A stretch of DNA of 64,000 bases from Guyanagaster necrorhizus (Eukaryota; Basidiomycota; Agaricomycetes; Agaricales; Physalacriaceae), in contig NW_025064882.1 in assembly GCF_019112545.1 (NCBI RefSeq), positions 147,575 to 211,574 of the forward strand, in the 5' to 3' direction. Shown one piece after another: positions 47,900 to 59,358 of the stretch; positions within the stretch are counted from its first letter, which is position 1; every line of letters starts with the position of its first letter. A program made the position numbers and the translations under genes. The notes under the pieces were generated by a model. It did no database searches, was not told where the DNA came from, and saw nothing but the letters and a program-made list of their open reading frames with translations.

Positions 47900-49867
47900 A
47901 TACATATCTCAAAATACACTAAAAACTCTTTATTTCTCTGAACCAGCCTTGGCTATCTGACTATTGATGGTCTCTGTCTGATTTAAGCACAATGTTGCAC
48001 AAAGAGGAAAAGATAGAATGTATTAATGCAGGGTGAGTGTCTACTAAGAGAGTATCCAATGTGAAGTGATTTTGCATTTATATTGTAGTAGTATAAAATC
48101 AAGATGTGTAAGATATAAGTTGATGAAGAAAGTCTTGCTGTTATTTAGAATATTCTCACTTGTCTATGTAGGATCCATTTTACACTCCAAATAAGATATC
48201 AGATAGCAGCTTGATGAGATATAGGTGATAAGTATTATAGATGGATTCTGCTGTTGATTTGTGGTCAATCTACTGATCTTGAATATATCTGTATTGCTGT
48301 CAAGCTTCTGCAGAGGCATAAACCATTCAATGTAGACAAAAGAGTATGAGAAGTTGCCAAATTGATCTGGAAGATGAAATATTGCTTATACTTATGCAAC
48401 ATGTAGCTCTGAAATAGGATAATGAGAGTCAAGCAAGATAGACTGACTAGAGCATGCACTTTGTGTTCCAAGTGTATATAGATCAATCCCATCTTCAGGC
48501 AGCTCTTTTCATGCAAGAACAGTGTCAAACATAGCAAGTATTACTTTTTTGTATCTCTGAGCAGACTGTGAGAGCATTGCATATACAGAATCAATAACAG
48601 TTGATTTTGAGACTTTAGATATTAGTGAAATGAAGATATGAAAGCACTTGTAGATATTATATGTAGCTGGATCTGATGTCCAAAAATTATATGATGCTTT
48701 ACTGAAGTGCTGTCAAAGAAAACTCTCCAGTGCATATACAAATCTCATAGTACTAAATTGTTTTTCAAGAGTGACAATGTCAATATTTGTGTATGCTAGA
48801 GTTTTTGCAATAGCAAACTTGCTTTCACTGTATTTCAAGGATAGTGAGAATATGTTAGATGTGTTCATGTTGTTGTCCAAAACAGTCAAGTGACTAGACT
48901 CAGTTTCCACATCTGCCTGTTTACTGTTCTTATAATTATTTTTATTTATATCTCTCTCATCTCCTTCTGGCTCTATATAGTCATCAATTGACCACTGAAG
49001 AAACTTCTGAAACTATTTGATAGTCTCTTCATATCAACCACTACATTATTTGTTTGATGTATTTCTTCTTATTGAAGGTGTTACATGCAACTTTTGCATA
49101 ATCAATGTGTAGTCATTCTGATGCCTCTATATTGAATCCATCAGCAGTTTCTCTAGACTGTATTGCATCTGCATAGTGAATAGTTGAGTAAATCTTTAGG
49201 ATATTAAAGTTGCTGCAAGCATTAGGATCAAGAAATATATTCTTGTGTTGATAAAAGATATGCCATGCTTCATCTTTAGACTCTTATTAGTGTGTTCTTT
49301 AAAATAGATATAATAGATAAAGTCTAGTATAGCATGAATATAGACAGTCACTTCTGATGGCACTGTTTCAGCAATAATACCCAAGAAGATCTTTTCTATA
49401 TTCTTATACTTGTTTTTAGTCCACTGTGTGACTAAGGATATCTCTTTTTTGAAGTGGCAAAGACTTGTATATCTTGTCATAGCCTTAAATTGATCTATTT
49501 CTTCATCTGGCTTGACTCCTTCATCAGCATCTAGGACTGATGTCATCCACTTGATAAAATGATCTTTAAATATGCCTTTATGCAATTGATGGAGAATGTC
49601 TGGAGTAAAGCATTGGAAAATATTGCAGTAAGAAAGATCCATCCAAAGTGAGTTTACAGATTGAATTCTTCAGTTCTCATATGTCTGTGATTTTAATTCT
49701 GCAGACACATTTTTGAAAGTACTAATAATATCTTCAGGATTCTAGAGAAGACTGAATCACCCAGTTTCTTCACTGAAGCAGTGCATTTTGGACATTTGTT
49801 TTTCATGTAGCAGCTAATAGGCACTACTCAGAATAGTCCACAATGTATGCTGCAAGGAGAGGATAGA
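47900..49867 (-). mobile_element. Plavaka-type (KDZ-superfamily) DNA transposon remnant
   Basis: Minus-strand transposase fragments. The best piece, 49196-49642, reads DILHQLHKGIFKDHFIKWM and CHFKKEISLVTQWTKNKYKN, then AILDFIYYIYFKEHT, which I recognise as conserved blocks of basidiomycete Plavaka transposases. Further C-terminal pieces are at 48713-48910 (ESSHLTVLDNNMNTSNIF) and 48265-48537 (FQINLATSHTLLSTLNGLC). Upstream at 49760-49860 a Cys-containing stretch remains. No intact frame; element ends (terminal inverted repeats) were not found. Gypsy copy E's LTR abuts its 5' side, so E probably inserted in it. Confidence 0.65.
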
Positions 49868-50302
49868 TGTTAGATCTAAGTCATATATGATCAGATCACA
49901 TGGTAAACTGATGCTGTATTGTGTTTATACAGTCACATCAGAGTCTACTTGTATGTATCTGTTGACTAATATACTTCAAGGCCTTTACAAGTTGGCTTGA
50001 GAGTGAAGTAGTATAAACAAACTTTAGCTCAAAGCTGGAGTTATACTAGTGAGAGCTTATCTACTTATATACTACTATCTATTGTACTTGTCCAGGTCTT
50101 TGTGCCTATTGTCCTTAAGCATCACTATTATCTACAAAAAGTCATTATATATTATTGAAAGTTTATTGCTATATCAGAGGATAATGATGGATTAGCTTAT
50201 TGTGATGACTAAGCCTGTCCCATAATCCTAAGCACTGGCCTAAGCACTCTGACTAAGCACAAATAGGGGTTAAATATGAAGAAAATAGGAAAAATCATAA
50301 TA
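49868..50302 (-). repeat. 3' LTR of Gypsy copy E (family 1)
   Basis: About 435 bp, TGTTAGATCTAAG ... ATCATAATA, aligning with the LTRs of copy B (blocks TTTAGCTCAAAGCTGGAG and CTAAGCACTCTGACTAAGCA are shared) but with deletions. A purine-rich tract on the minus strand (about 50305-50322) precedes it. Confidence 0.75.
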
Positions 50303-53300
50303 TTACCCTTTCCTTAAGATCATCATCCTGATGGCTTAATTTAGAGATAATTCATAATTGTATATGGCTTCATTAGCATTCATCCATTTTTCATTTATCT
50401 ATTGATTAGATTCTGGGCTATAGCTTTTTCAGCTGATCAAATAATCCACTGTTGTTATAATCCCTCCCTCTTTAGCTTTAACCTTGTGTAATTTATAGTT
50501 TAATACTTGTTTAACTTTATAGTGTTTCTTATTGTTGATGAGGTCCAGTGGTGGAGGTAGAGGACACTCCTGATTCAGGAATGCTAGAGCAATATATGAG
50601 AAAAGAAGAGATTTATTAAAAACATTGTGAATCTTCCAGTTGACTAGAAGTCACAGCTTGTATGCAGAGTTGCTAACTTTAGCAAGGACAGAGAGAGGGC
50701 TAGTGCATTTGTCAGAGAGCTTCTGTTTAGGTTGAGAGAGATAAAGGTTGAAGATATCCAATCAGACTTTGTCACTAATGTTATATGTGTGTGTGAGATT
50801 GCAGTGTTTATTATATTATTTCTTTATAGAAGCTGCTGCTTTCTTTAGGGCAACTCATGTTTCAGTATGGATTTTGGACATCTCTTGTGTGAAATCATGA
50901 GAGATGGGTGTAGAGGTGGCTGCTCATTCTATGTGTGATATGTTGGGGTGACATCTGAAGTTGATGAAAAATAGCATCTTCTCAGTGGCAGAATAGACTC
51001 TGTTGTTATATTGAAAGACAGTGAGAGCAAGCCATTCAACTCAGTCATCTTATCAGTAGTTGATAAATATCTGAAGATATTTCTCAATCTTCTGGTTTAT
51101 TCTCTCCATTTGTCCATCTGTCTGTAGGCAATATACCATCAAAGCATTTTGCTGAATATTAAGAAGGCAATAGAGATCATCTAGGAACTTTGACACAAAT
51201 TGTGGTCCTCAATTGAAGATCACAACCTGGGGCATGCTGTACTTGGCATACACTTTATTGCATAAAATTTTTGCTCACTCTTCTAATATCAATTTGGTCA
51301 AACATGTGATCAGGATGATCACTTCTGAGAACTGATCTACAATAATAATGATCATGTTATAGCCATTGCAGTCAGGTAATCCAGTAACCATATCTACCAA
51401 GATGTGAGTTCATGGTGGCTGTGGAACCTCATTTGGATGAAGTGGTGTCACTTATAGTTGTGTGGAAGTCTTTCTCTACTAGCAGATTTCACATCTCTTT
51501 ATGTATCATTCAATGTCTTAGCCCATCTTCAGCCACCAGTATTTCTGCAACACCAACTCTTTGGTTTTGTGATCCCCAGATGGCCTGCAGTCATATGGTC
51601 ATAGCACATAGTGATGATTTCACCACAAAGTTGTTGGTCTTGTGAGATATAGATCCATCTATCATAGCAGATCAATCCTTTCTCCTTTGTCATTTCACAC
51701 TCATGGTTAAGTGATAAGGCTATATATTGGTCTCATTTGTGATTGTCTCTTGTTGCACTCTTGATCTTTTCATAGATCTCCTCCTCTATTGGCATTATCA
51801 TCACTTGGAAGTGTTTGAGCTTCAGTAATATCACTCTCTTATTGTTGCTACTTCCTTAGTCATGGTCTGCCTGTCAACTGAGCAGATCAGCCTTTTTATT
51901 GGCTGTCCTGACCTTATAGTGTAGTGTGTACTTGTATTGAGAGAGTTTAGTGATCCACCAGGTCTGTCAGTGATTAAGCTTTTGAGAGGAATGGAAATAT
52001 CAGAGGTTTTAATGATCTGTCCAGACTTTGAAGGTCTGGATGATGCCAATCAGATAATAATGCCATTTCTCCAGGATGAGTATTATTGCAAGTAGTTTCT
52101 TGTCATATATTTCATAGTTTCATTCAGTTATTATGAGGGCTTTAGAGAGGAAGGCCACCAGCTGCCACCTCTCATCTTGTTTCTGAGAAAGTATAGCACC
52201 TATGACCTCCTCATTTGAGTTGGCCTTGACTCAGAACTTCTCCTCCTATATTAAGATAGCAAGGATAACATCTTTGGTGAAATATTATTTTAGATCATTG
52301 AATGCAGCCTGTTGGAAAGGTCCCCAATTTCATGAGGTGTTGCCAGTTAGTTGAGTCATCAGTCATACAATCTTGCTGTAGTCCTGAATGAATTGCCAGT
52401 AAAAGTTGGTGAACTCCAGAAAGGATTGAAGTTTTTTTTTTTTCATTAAGGTCAGCCACTCAGTTATCTCAGCTACTTTAATAGGGTCTATCTGGATATT
52501 TCCTTTACTGATAATGACTCCTAAGTACTCTGTCTTTAGGACTTTAAATTTGTATTTCTCAGCTTTAAGAAAAAGTTTATATTTTCTCATCAGTTCAAGA
52601 ACCTGTCAAATCAATCACCAGTGCTCCTTCTGGTTTCTGGACATGATGAGTATGTCATCCAAATATATTGTCACCTTTTCAGTGGTGATGAGGTTCTTAA
52701 AAATATCATTCATTATCCATTAGAAGGTGGCAGAAGAGTTAGTGAGCCTAAAAAACATTACTATAAGCTTGAACAGTCTCTAGTTGGTTCAGAATGCTGC
52801 TTTCCATTCATCACCTTTTCTGATTTGTATGTTGTTGTACTCCCACCTAACATTCAGCTTAGTGTAATATTTCACCTCTTGTAGCTTGTCCATCAACTCA
52901 GAGATTAACAGAAGTGGATAATAGTTTTTGATCATCATCTCATTCAGTTTTCTATAGTTTTGTACTAGTTAGAGTTTGCCATTCTCCTTTTTGACAAAGA
53001 AGAATGGTGAGACCACCAGAGACTTTGATGGTTGAATCTATCTGCTGGAGAGATTTTTTTTTAGAAAATGATCAAGTTTCTGTTGTTTCTGATTGCTGAG
53101 GGAATAAGTTTTGCAATTGAGGTTGGCATTAGCATTGGAGATCAGCTCAATTGCATGATCCCAGAGTTTGAGTTCTGGCAACTTGTTGAAACTTTCTTTG
53201 TTGAACAGATCACAATAATCCTGAGCCTATTCTGGGACTATTTTCTCAAATGTTTTTTCCTCCTTTTCAGTATTGGTTTTAGCCACCAAGTCATTGGCAT

Positions 53301-54278
53301 AATGCACCACCCAAGCATGCAGCATCTGCTGGATATCAATAGTGAGTATAGTTTCACCTTTCTCTATCTCTTCATTCTATTGATTCTCAGGATCTTCATC
53401 AGGAAGTTTGAAAGGGGTTTTTCAATATTTACACTGTAAAAATGATTTGTCTGATTTTCTAATTGACAAACAGATTATGTCAGATAAGCCAATCATGGCT
53501 CAAAGACACTTTCTTGGTTCTCAAGTCAGTGATGGCTAAGTTGATCCTTTCTGAGTGATTGCTAATAGTGAGTTATATTTTGATAAACTTGGTGATTGAA
53601 CTGGCTTAGTTTTTGGTTCCATCTGCATTGTAAACTGAGATAGAGGCAGCCATGACTCTGGTGGGAAGATGATGTTTTTCAATAAAGGCTCAGTTAATTG
53701 AGCTGCTAGTGCAGCCACTATTGATCAGAGCAGTCACCATATATATTGAGTAGTTTGTAAGTATTTCAATTTGGGCTCTGATTGTTAAGTCTCTTTCTGG
53801 GGTCTTTATTTGTCAGATATATTTTTGAGGTCCATGGAGTTCATCAAGCCATTTAAGAGCCCAACATCACTCTGCCTATCACATTTCTTCAATCATTTCA
53901 TCAATTACTTCTTCAGCCCAGATTTTATGTGCTCAATTTTTGAGTACAGCTTTAGCCTCTTCTTCTGTTCTGGCATCTCTAATGGCTCTCCAAGTCTATT
54001 TGGTATTAAATGGCTTGAGTCATTTAGTGGAGGTCTCTCCTTCTGTTCAGCCTGTAGGCAGTTGAGTTTTTTCAGTGGATGGTCTCTTTGGTGTGTGTGC
54101 AGTAGTCAGAGAAAAGGGTATATTCAAATGCATATATAATTTAGATATGTTTGTATCTACAAAGGTATTATTAGTCCATCCTGTGGCTATATTTGACATA
54201 CTGTTCTGTTTGGCCAGTTCAGTAGGACTATTTACTGGTCAGCCCTGTCTTTTATCTCTTTAATCTTAGTCTTCTTTC
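50303..54278 (-). mobile_element. Gypsy chromovirus copy E (family 1), pol and gag end
   Basis: Minus-strand body of a third family-1 copy. From right to left: Gag C-terminal linker (to 53760), protease (53460-53740) with Asn-Ser-Gly in place of Asp-Ser-Gly (LINSGCTSS), RT (about 52360-53040, with [11 protein letters not shown]), RNase H, integrase, and a chromodomain-like end (HYKVKQVLNYK, then TTVDYLIS, about 50420-50540). Many stops. At 54278 it is cut by the 3' LTR of family-2 copy b inside gag; the rest of E is outside the window or lost. Confidence 0.8.
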
Positions 54279-54775
54279 TGTTAAGAACATGCCAATTGAG
54301 TGAGCTTGAGTGCATGTGCAGAGTATGGCAGAGTGCATGGGTGTTGATGAAGCTATTGGCAATATCACCCTTGAGTTAGAGCCCAAGGATCTAGATGGAC
54401 AGAATGGAGTTCCATCAGAAAAGTGAACCAGAATATCCTTCAGAGCAGAATCTGACAGACAAGGTAGAGAGGAGTTGAGTGAGTGCAAAGTGTAGATGGC
54501 TTATCCAAGTTGATATTCAAACTGAGTAGTTATGATGATGTACATAGCTTTATATACTAATAGTAGCTAATTCTGAGTTGGATTCCAGTGGGTTTCAGTG
54601 TCAGTATTCACTACCGAGTTTGGGGTCTAGATATTACAATGTGAAATACAGATGTGAAATGATAATGGTGAAATGAAATTAGTAGGTAATAGGAAGCAGC
54701 TAGAGTTCAGTGGATAGCATGATTGGATTTATGGTTGGTTGAGGTGACATGGAGGCCAGTGGCATGCATGTAACA
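54279..54775 (-). repeat. 3' LTR of family-2 copy b
   Basis: 497 bp, from TGTTAAGAACATGCC to CATGTAACA as read on the plus strand. The element's sense strand is minus; the polypurine tract is at 54776-54788 (plus strand GTATCTCCCCCTT). It lies directly in the gag linker of copy E. Confidence 0.85.
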
Positions 54776-54836
54776 GTATCTCCCCCTTAGTGTTTTTACC
54801 CTCAAGAGTGCAGATCCCAATGGCCAGTGGAGCCAC

Positions 54837-56217
54837 ATGGAAGATTGTTGATGGTCATGGGAGTTTTGCAGCTTGAACTGAAACCACTATCTTTGCTTAT
54901 GTCATCACTCACACACTCCTGAGCCTCTGGTGAGAGGATCCACCCCTGATAACCCTGAAGAGGCTAAGGAATTATTTTGTCTGGAATGGTGAATCATGGA
55001 GAAAGAATATGCAGAGGCTGTGGAGAGCCATTTGGAATGGCAAAGAGAGTGGAAGTGGAAGGAAAGGGCTTGAGCAGACCATGTGGCTCAGGAGTCATGG
55101 AAAAAGAAGCAGAGGAAGGAATTGGAGAGGAAGAAGGAGGAGGTTTGGCAGGCTGTGAAGAGGTGGATGAAAGAGGCAGAGGAGGCATTGAGAGAGGTGG
55201 CTCAGAGGGAAGCTGAGGAGAGAGAGGCCATAGAGGCAGCAGCAAGAGTTGAGGCTGAGGAGGTAGAGTTGGAGCAGATGGTTATGGAGGATGGGTTGCA
55301 AATGACCTCTGCAGAGGCTGTTGATTTCTGGCTGCATCAAGTGTTGGCAGAATGGTTTGGTTCTGGCCCTGGTCTTCACTTCAAGAAGGTGACTTGCCAT
55401 GCACCTCCAGAGTCTGATGATGAGCAGGACAAGGAGACTGAGGGGGATGATGAGTCTGAGGAATCTGAGGGGACTCTGGAGAGGAGGAAGAGAGTGTAGA
55501 AAGGAAAGAGAAGGGCAGCAGATCCAGCAGAGAAGGGCTATAAACACAAGTTCAGATCGAGAAGCATAGTGGATGGCAGTGGGATAGAGGTGGTTGTTAG
55601 CCCCAAAAAGCAGGCAAAGTTGAAAGTAGCAGGATCAGCAAAGGGCAAAGAATTGTTGGATGGTGAAAGTAAGTGTCTTGGTTTTCTTTCATGGCTTAAC
55701 TTAGCTTTTGTTTTCAGGGAGTTGTGTGTATTATCATCAAGATGGTGCACAGTGTTATGCATGACTGGTAACCAAAGGCACCAGTCAAGGGCAGACTTGC
55801 TTTCACTGCAAGATCAAGAAAACTGCCTGTTCATTCAACAAGAGCATCACTGTGAGTGAGGTGATCAGTAGTGTGGAGGTCTCCACTGGTCTTCACCAAC
55901 TTTCAAAATTGATATGCAAGTTGATGCATTGCATAGATGAGTTGGTGGATGAGGTGGCAGATGTTCATGGTACTGTGGCAGGTCTTCAAGATGACTACAG
56001 TTCCAATGATATGTCATCTCCTTCAGAGCTGTTTTTGGAGTCCAAGGTGGAGGCCTGAAAGAAGGCTCAACTGATTTTTAAGGATGAGAGGGATCAGGAG
56101 GTGGAGGATCTTCAGGAGGCAATATTGAAGGGGCTGGACAAGGATATAGAGGAGTTGAAGGAGCAGAGGGAGAGTTCAGGTTCCAGTGTGAGCCTGTTAG
56201 ATTCTGCTTTTTTGTAA
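54837..56217 (+). pseudogene. Antisense accessory gene of family 2, copy b (decayed)
   Basis: Opposite strand to b's pol. The long open piece 55083-55499 is a charged helix (KKKQRKELERKKEEVWQ, ALREVAQREAEEREAIEAAA) followed by FGSGPGLHFKKVTCH and the acidic ESDDEQDKETEGDDESEES. Stops at 55497-55499 (TAG) and earlier break it. The Cys cluster is near 55720-55840 and the C-terminal coil at 55852-56058 (ISSVEVSTGLHQLSKLIC). Stop TAA 56215-56217 matches the end of copy d. The 51-57 bp intron-like stretch with GTAAGTGTC is conserved. Confidence 0.75.
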
Positions 56218-57401
56218 AATATTTTGTATGAAATATATATAGAAAAGAGTGTTGGATGTTGGTAGTGGAGAAAAAAAATGTGAATACAAGATTTTGATTT
56301 TGAAAGTGTAAAAGAAGTGATTGAAATAGTAGTAATTAGTGGTTTAGAATTGAAATGGTAAGGTGGGATGCTAATGGTGTCCAGAGTAGCATTGTATTAG
56401 GAATGGAATGTTTGAATGACTTTAGACAAGAGTCCTGGTTTGTCTGAGTATCAGTGGTGGAATTCTTCAATGAATTCATTGGCGAAGAACTCGGAGGCTG
56501 GTAACTAAGCAAATTCTTCATTGGTATCTTCATATTCTAGCCACTAGATTTTGTACAGCAGTGGGCAGCAGAACTGGTAGTCCAGTTTAGAGTTGAGGAT
56601 TTGGGCTATTTCAAAATGTTCTTCTCTATTGACTTCAACTGAAGGTGATGGTGGTTGGATTCGGTTAGAAATGGTGTTTTCTTCTATGGGTTCTAATTGT
56701 GACATATGGAAGATGAGGTGAATGGACTGAAGATCTGACAGAAGCCTCAGAGTAAAGAAGTGGGTATCAGGTTGGACTATGACTTTAAAAGAACCAAGGT
56801 ATTTTTCCAAAAATTTTTTAGTCAGGCAGGTGGTTTTGATATGTTTGGAACTGAGGTAGACTTTGTCATCTACTATAAATAGGGGTGCTGGAATCTGGTG
56901 CTTGTCTGCTTGGGTCTTGTAGTGAGACTGAGCTTTAGAAATTTCATCCTTCAGTAATTGATGAAGTTCATCAAGGTTGACTGTGAAATCTCAGACCCAG
57001 ATAGAGGTGATGTCTCTTTCAGGATAAACAGTGATGTTGGAGTGGTAACTCTTGTTAGCAAAAAATGAGGAAATTCTAGTGGATGTGTTAGAGGCATTAT
57101 TGTAGGCAAATTCAGCAATGAGTAAGAGGGTGTCCCAGTTGTCCTGCTGATAGAAGCAGTAGATATAGATGTATTGTTTCAGAGTTTGGTTTGCTTGTTC
57201 AGTTTGTCTGTTGGCCTTTGGATGATAACCAGAGGTAAGGTGGAGTTCTATGTTAAGAGCTATGGCTAAGATGCAAGTAAATTGGGAGATGAATTCAGAG
57301 CTGTGGTCAGATGTGATGTGACTAGGTACTTCATGTTTAGAGAATATATGGATAAGGAAAAGTTGGATGAGCTCCATGAAGTTAATGGTGTCATGAGTGG
57401 A
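56218..57401 (-). pseudogene. Integrase/chromodomain remnant of copy b
   Basis: Only the 3' part of pol is visible: chromodomain-like HFEIAQILNSKL (about 56600), the conserved HFFTLRLLSDLQSIHLIFHM (about 56700), then integrase (SSEFISQFTCILAIALNI, YHPKANRQTEQANQTLKQY). At 57402 it is interrupted by the 3' LTR of copy c; the matching point in copy c's own integrase is near 60546. Stops are present. Confidence 0.8.
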
Positions 57402-57899
57402 TGTTAGGAATGTGCCAATCGAGTGGGCTTGAGTGCACACATGGAGTCTGACAGAGTGTGTGGGCATCGATGAAGCTATTGGCAATGTCACTCTTGAGTT
57501 GAAGCTCAAGGATCTGGGTGGACAGAACAGAGCTCCATCAGAGAAGTGAACAGGAATATCCTTTAGAGCAGAATCTGATAGATGTGGTAGGAAGGAGTTG
57601 AAGTGAGTGCAAAGTGTAGATAGCTTATCCAAGTTGATATTTAAACTGAGTCATTATAGTGATATACATGGCTTTATATACTAATAGTAGCTAATTCTGA
57701 GTTGGATTCCAGTGGGTTTCAGTGTCAGTATTTGCTACCGAGTTTGAGGTCTAGATATTACAATGTGAAATATGGATGTAAAATGATAATGATGAAATGA
57801 AATTAGTAGGTAATAGGAAGCAGCTAGAGTCCAGTGGGTAGCATGATTGGATTTGTGGTTGATTGAGGTGACATAGAGGCTAGTGGCATGTGTGTAACA
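57402..57899 (-). repeat. 3' LTR of family-2 copy c
   Basis: 498 bp, TGTTAGGAATGTGCC ... GTGTAACA on the plus strand; polypurine tract at 57900-57914 (TTTCCCCCTTAG on plus). Inserted in copy b's integrase. Confidence 0.85.
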
Positions 57900-57960
57900 G
57901 TATTTCCCCCTTAGCACTCTTGCCCTCAAGAGCACAGATCCTGATGGCTGATGGGGCCAC

Positions 57961-59358
57961 ATGGAAGATTGTTGATGGCTATGGGAGTTTTGTATCTTGA
58001 TCTGAAACTACCATCATTGCCTATATTGTTGCTCGCTATATATTGTTGCTCATGCACTCTCAAGCCTCTGGTGAGGGGATCCACCCCCAATGGCTCTGAA
58101 GAGGCCAAGAAATTGTTTTATTTAGAATGGAAGACTGTGGAAGAAGAATATGCAAAGGCCATAAAGAGTCATTTGGAATAGCAAAGGGAGCAAGAGCAGG
58201 AGGAAAAGGTCTGGGCAGACCATGTAGCCTGGAAGATGTAGAAAAAGGAGCAGAAGGAGGAATTAGAGAGGAAGAGGGAGGAGGTTCAGCAAGCCATGGA
58301 GAGGCAGGCTAAGGAGACAGAGGAGGCATTGAGAGAGGTGGCTTGGAGGGAGGCTGAAGAGAGAGAGACCATGAAGGTAGCAGTGAGGGCTGAGGCTGAG
58401 AAGGTAGAGCTGGAGGGGATGGTTATAGAGGATGGGTTGCAAATGACCTCTGCAGAGGCTGTTGATTTCTAGCTGCATCAAGTGTTGGCAGAATGGTATA
58501 GTCCTGGCCCTGGTCTTTGCTTCAAGAAGGTGACTCACTATATGCCTCTGGAGTCCAATAATGAGCAGATGAAGGGGACTGAGGGGGATGATGAGTCTGA
58601 GGAATCTGAGGGGACTCTGGAGAGGAGGAAGAGAGTGCAGAAGAGGAAGAGGAGGACAGCAGATCTGACAGAGAAGAGCTATAAACACAAGTTCAGGTTG
58701 AGGAGCATAGTGGATGACAGTGGGATAGAGGTGATCATTAGCCCCAAAAAGCAGGTGAAGTTGGAAGTGGCAGGACCAGCAAAGGGCAAAGAATTATTGG
58801 ATGGTGAAAGTAAGTGTCTTAGTTTTCTTTCATGGCTTAACTTAGCTTTTGGTTTCAGAGAGTTGTGTGTGCTGTTGTCAAGATGGTGCACAATGTTATA
58901 CATGACTGGTAACTGAAGGCACTAGTCGAAGGCAGACTTGCTCTCACTGCAAGATCAAGAAAACTGCCTGTTTGTTCAACAAGAGCATCACTGTGAGTGA
59001 GGTGATCAGCAGTGTGGAGGTCTCCACCAGTCTCCACCAGCTTTTGAAGTTAATACACAAGTTGATGCATCATGTGGATGAGTTGGCAGATGAGGTGGCA
59101 GATAGTTGTGGTACTGTAACAGGTTTTCAGGATGATTATGGGTCAGATGATATATTGTCTTCTTTGGAGTTGTTTTCAGAGTCTGAGTTGGAGGTCTGAA
59201 AGAAAGCTTGTCTGCTTTTCAGAGATGAGAAGAATCAGGAGGTGGAAGATCTGTGGGAGGCAATGTTGAAGGGACTAGATGAGGATATAGAGGAGTTGAA
59301 GAGGTAGGGGGAGAGTTCTGGTTCTGATGCAGGTCTGTTGGATTCTGCTTCCTTGTAG
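57961..59358 (+). pseudogene. Antisense accessory gene of family 2, copy c (decayed)
   Basis: Third copy of the accessory gene. The start region matches copy d (PLVRGSTPNGSEEAKKLF, about 58066-58120) but TAG codons follow (for example near 58178). Open piece 58482-58916 carries LCFKKVTHYMPLESNNEQ, then RKRVQKRKRRTADLTEKSY. The C-terminal coil is at 58972-59199. Stop TAG 59356-59358. CpG scarce. Confidence 0.75.

Noticed and set aside
55095..55547. Leucine-rich minus-strand frames opposite copies b and c (also 58263-58688, and 21842-22321 plus)
   Set aside because: Leucine-rich appearance comes from reading GAG/GAA codons in reverse (CTC/TTC). They are shadows of the accessory gene.
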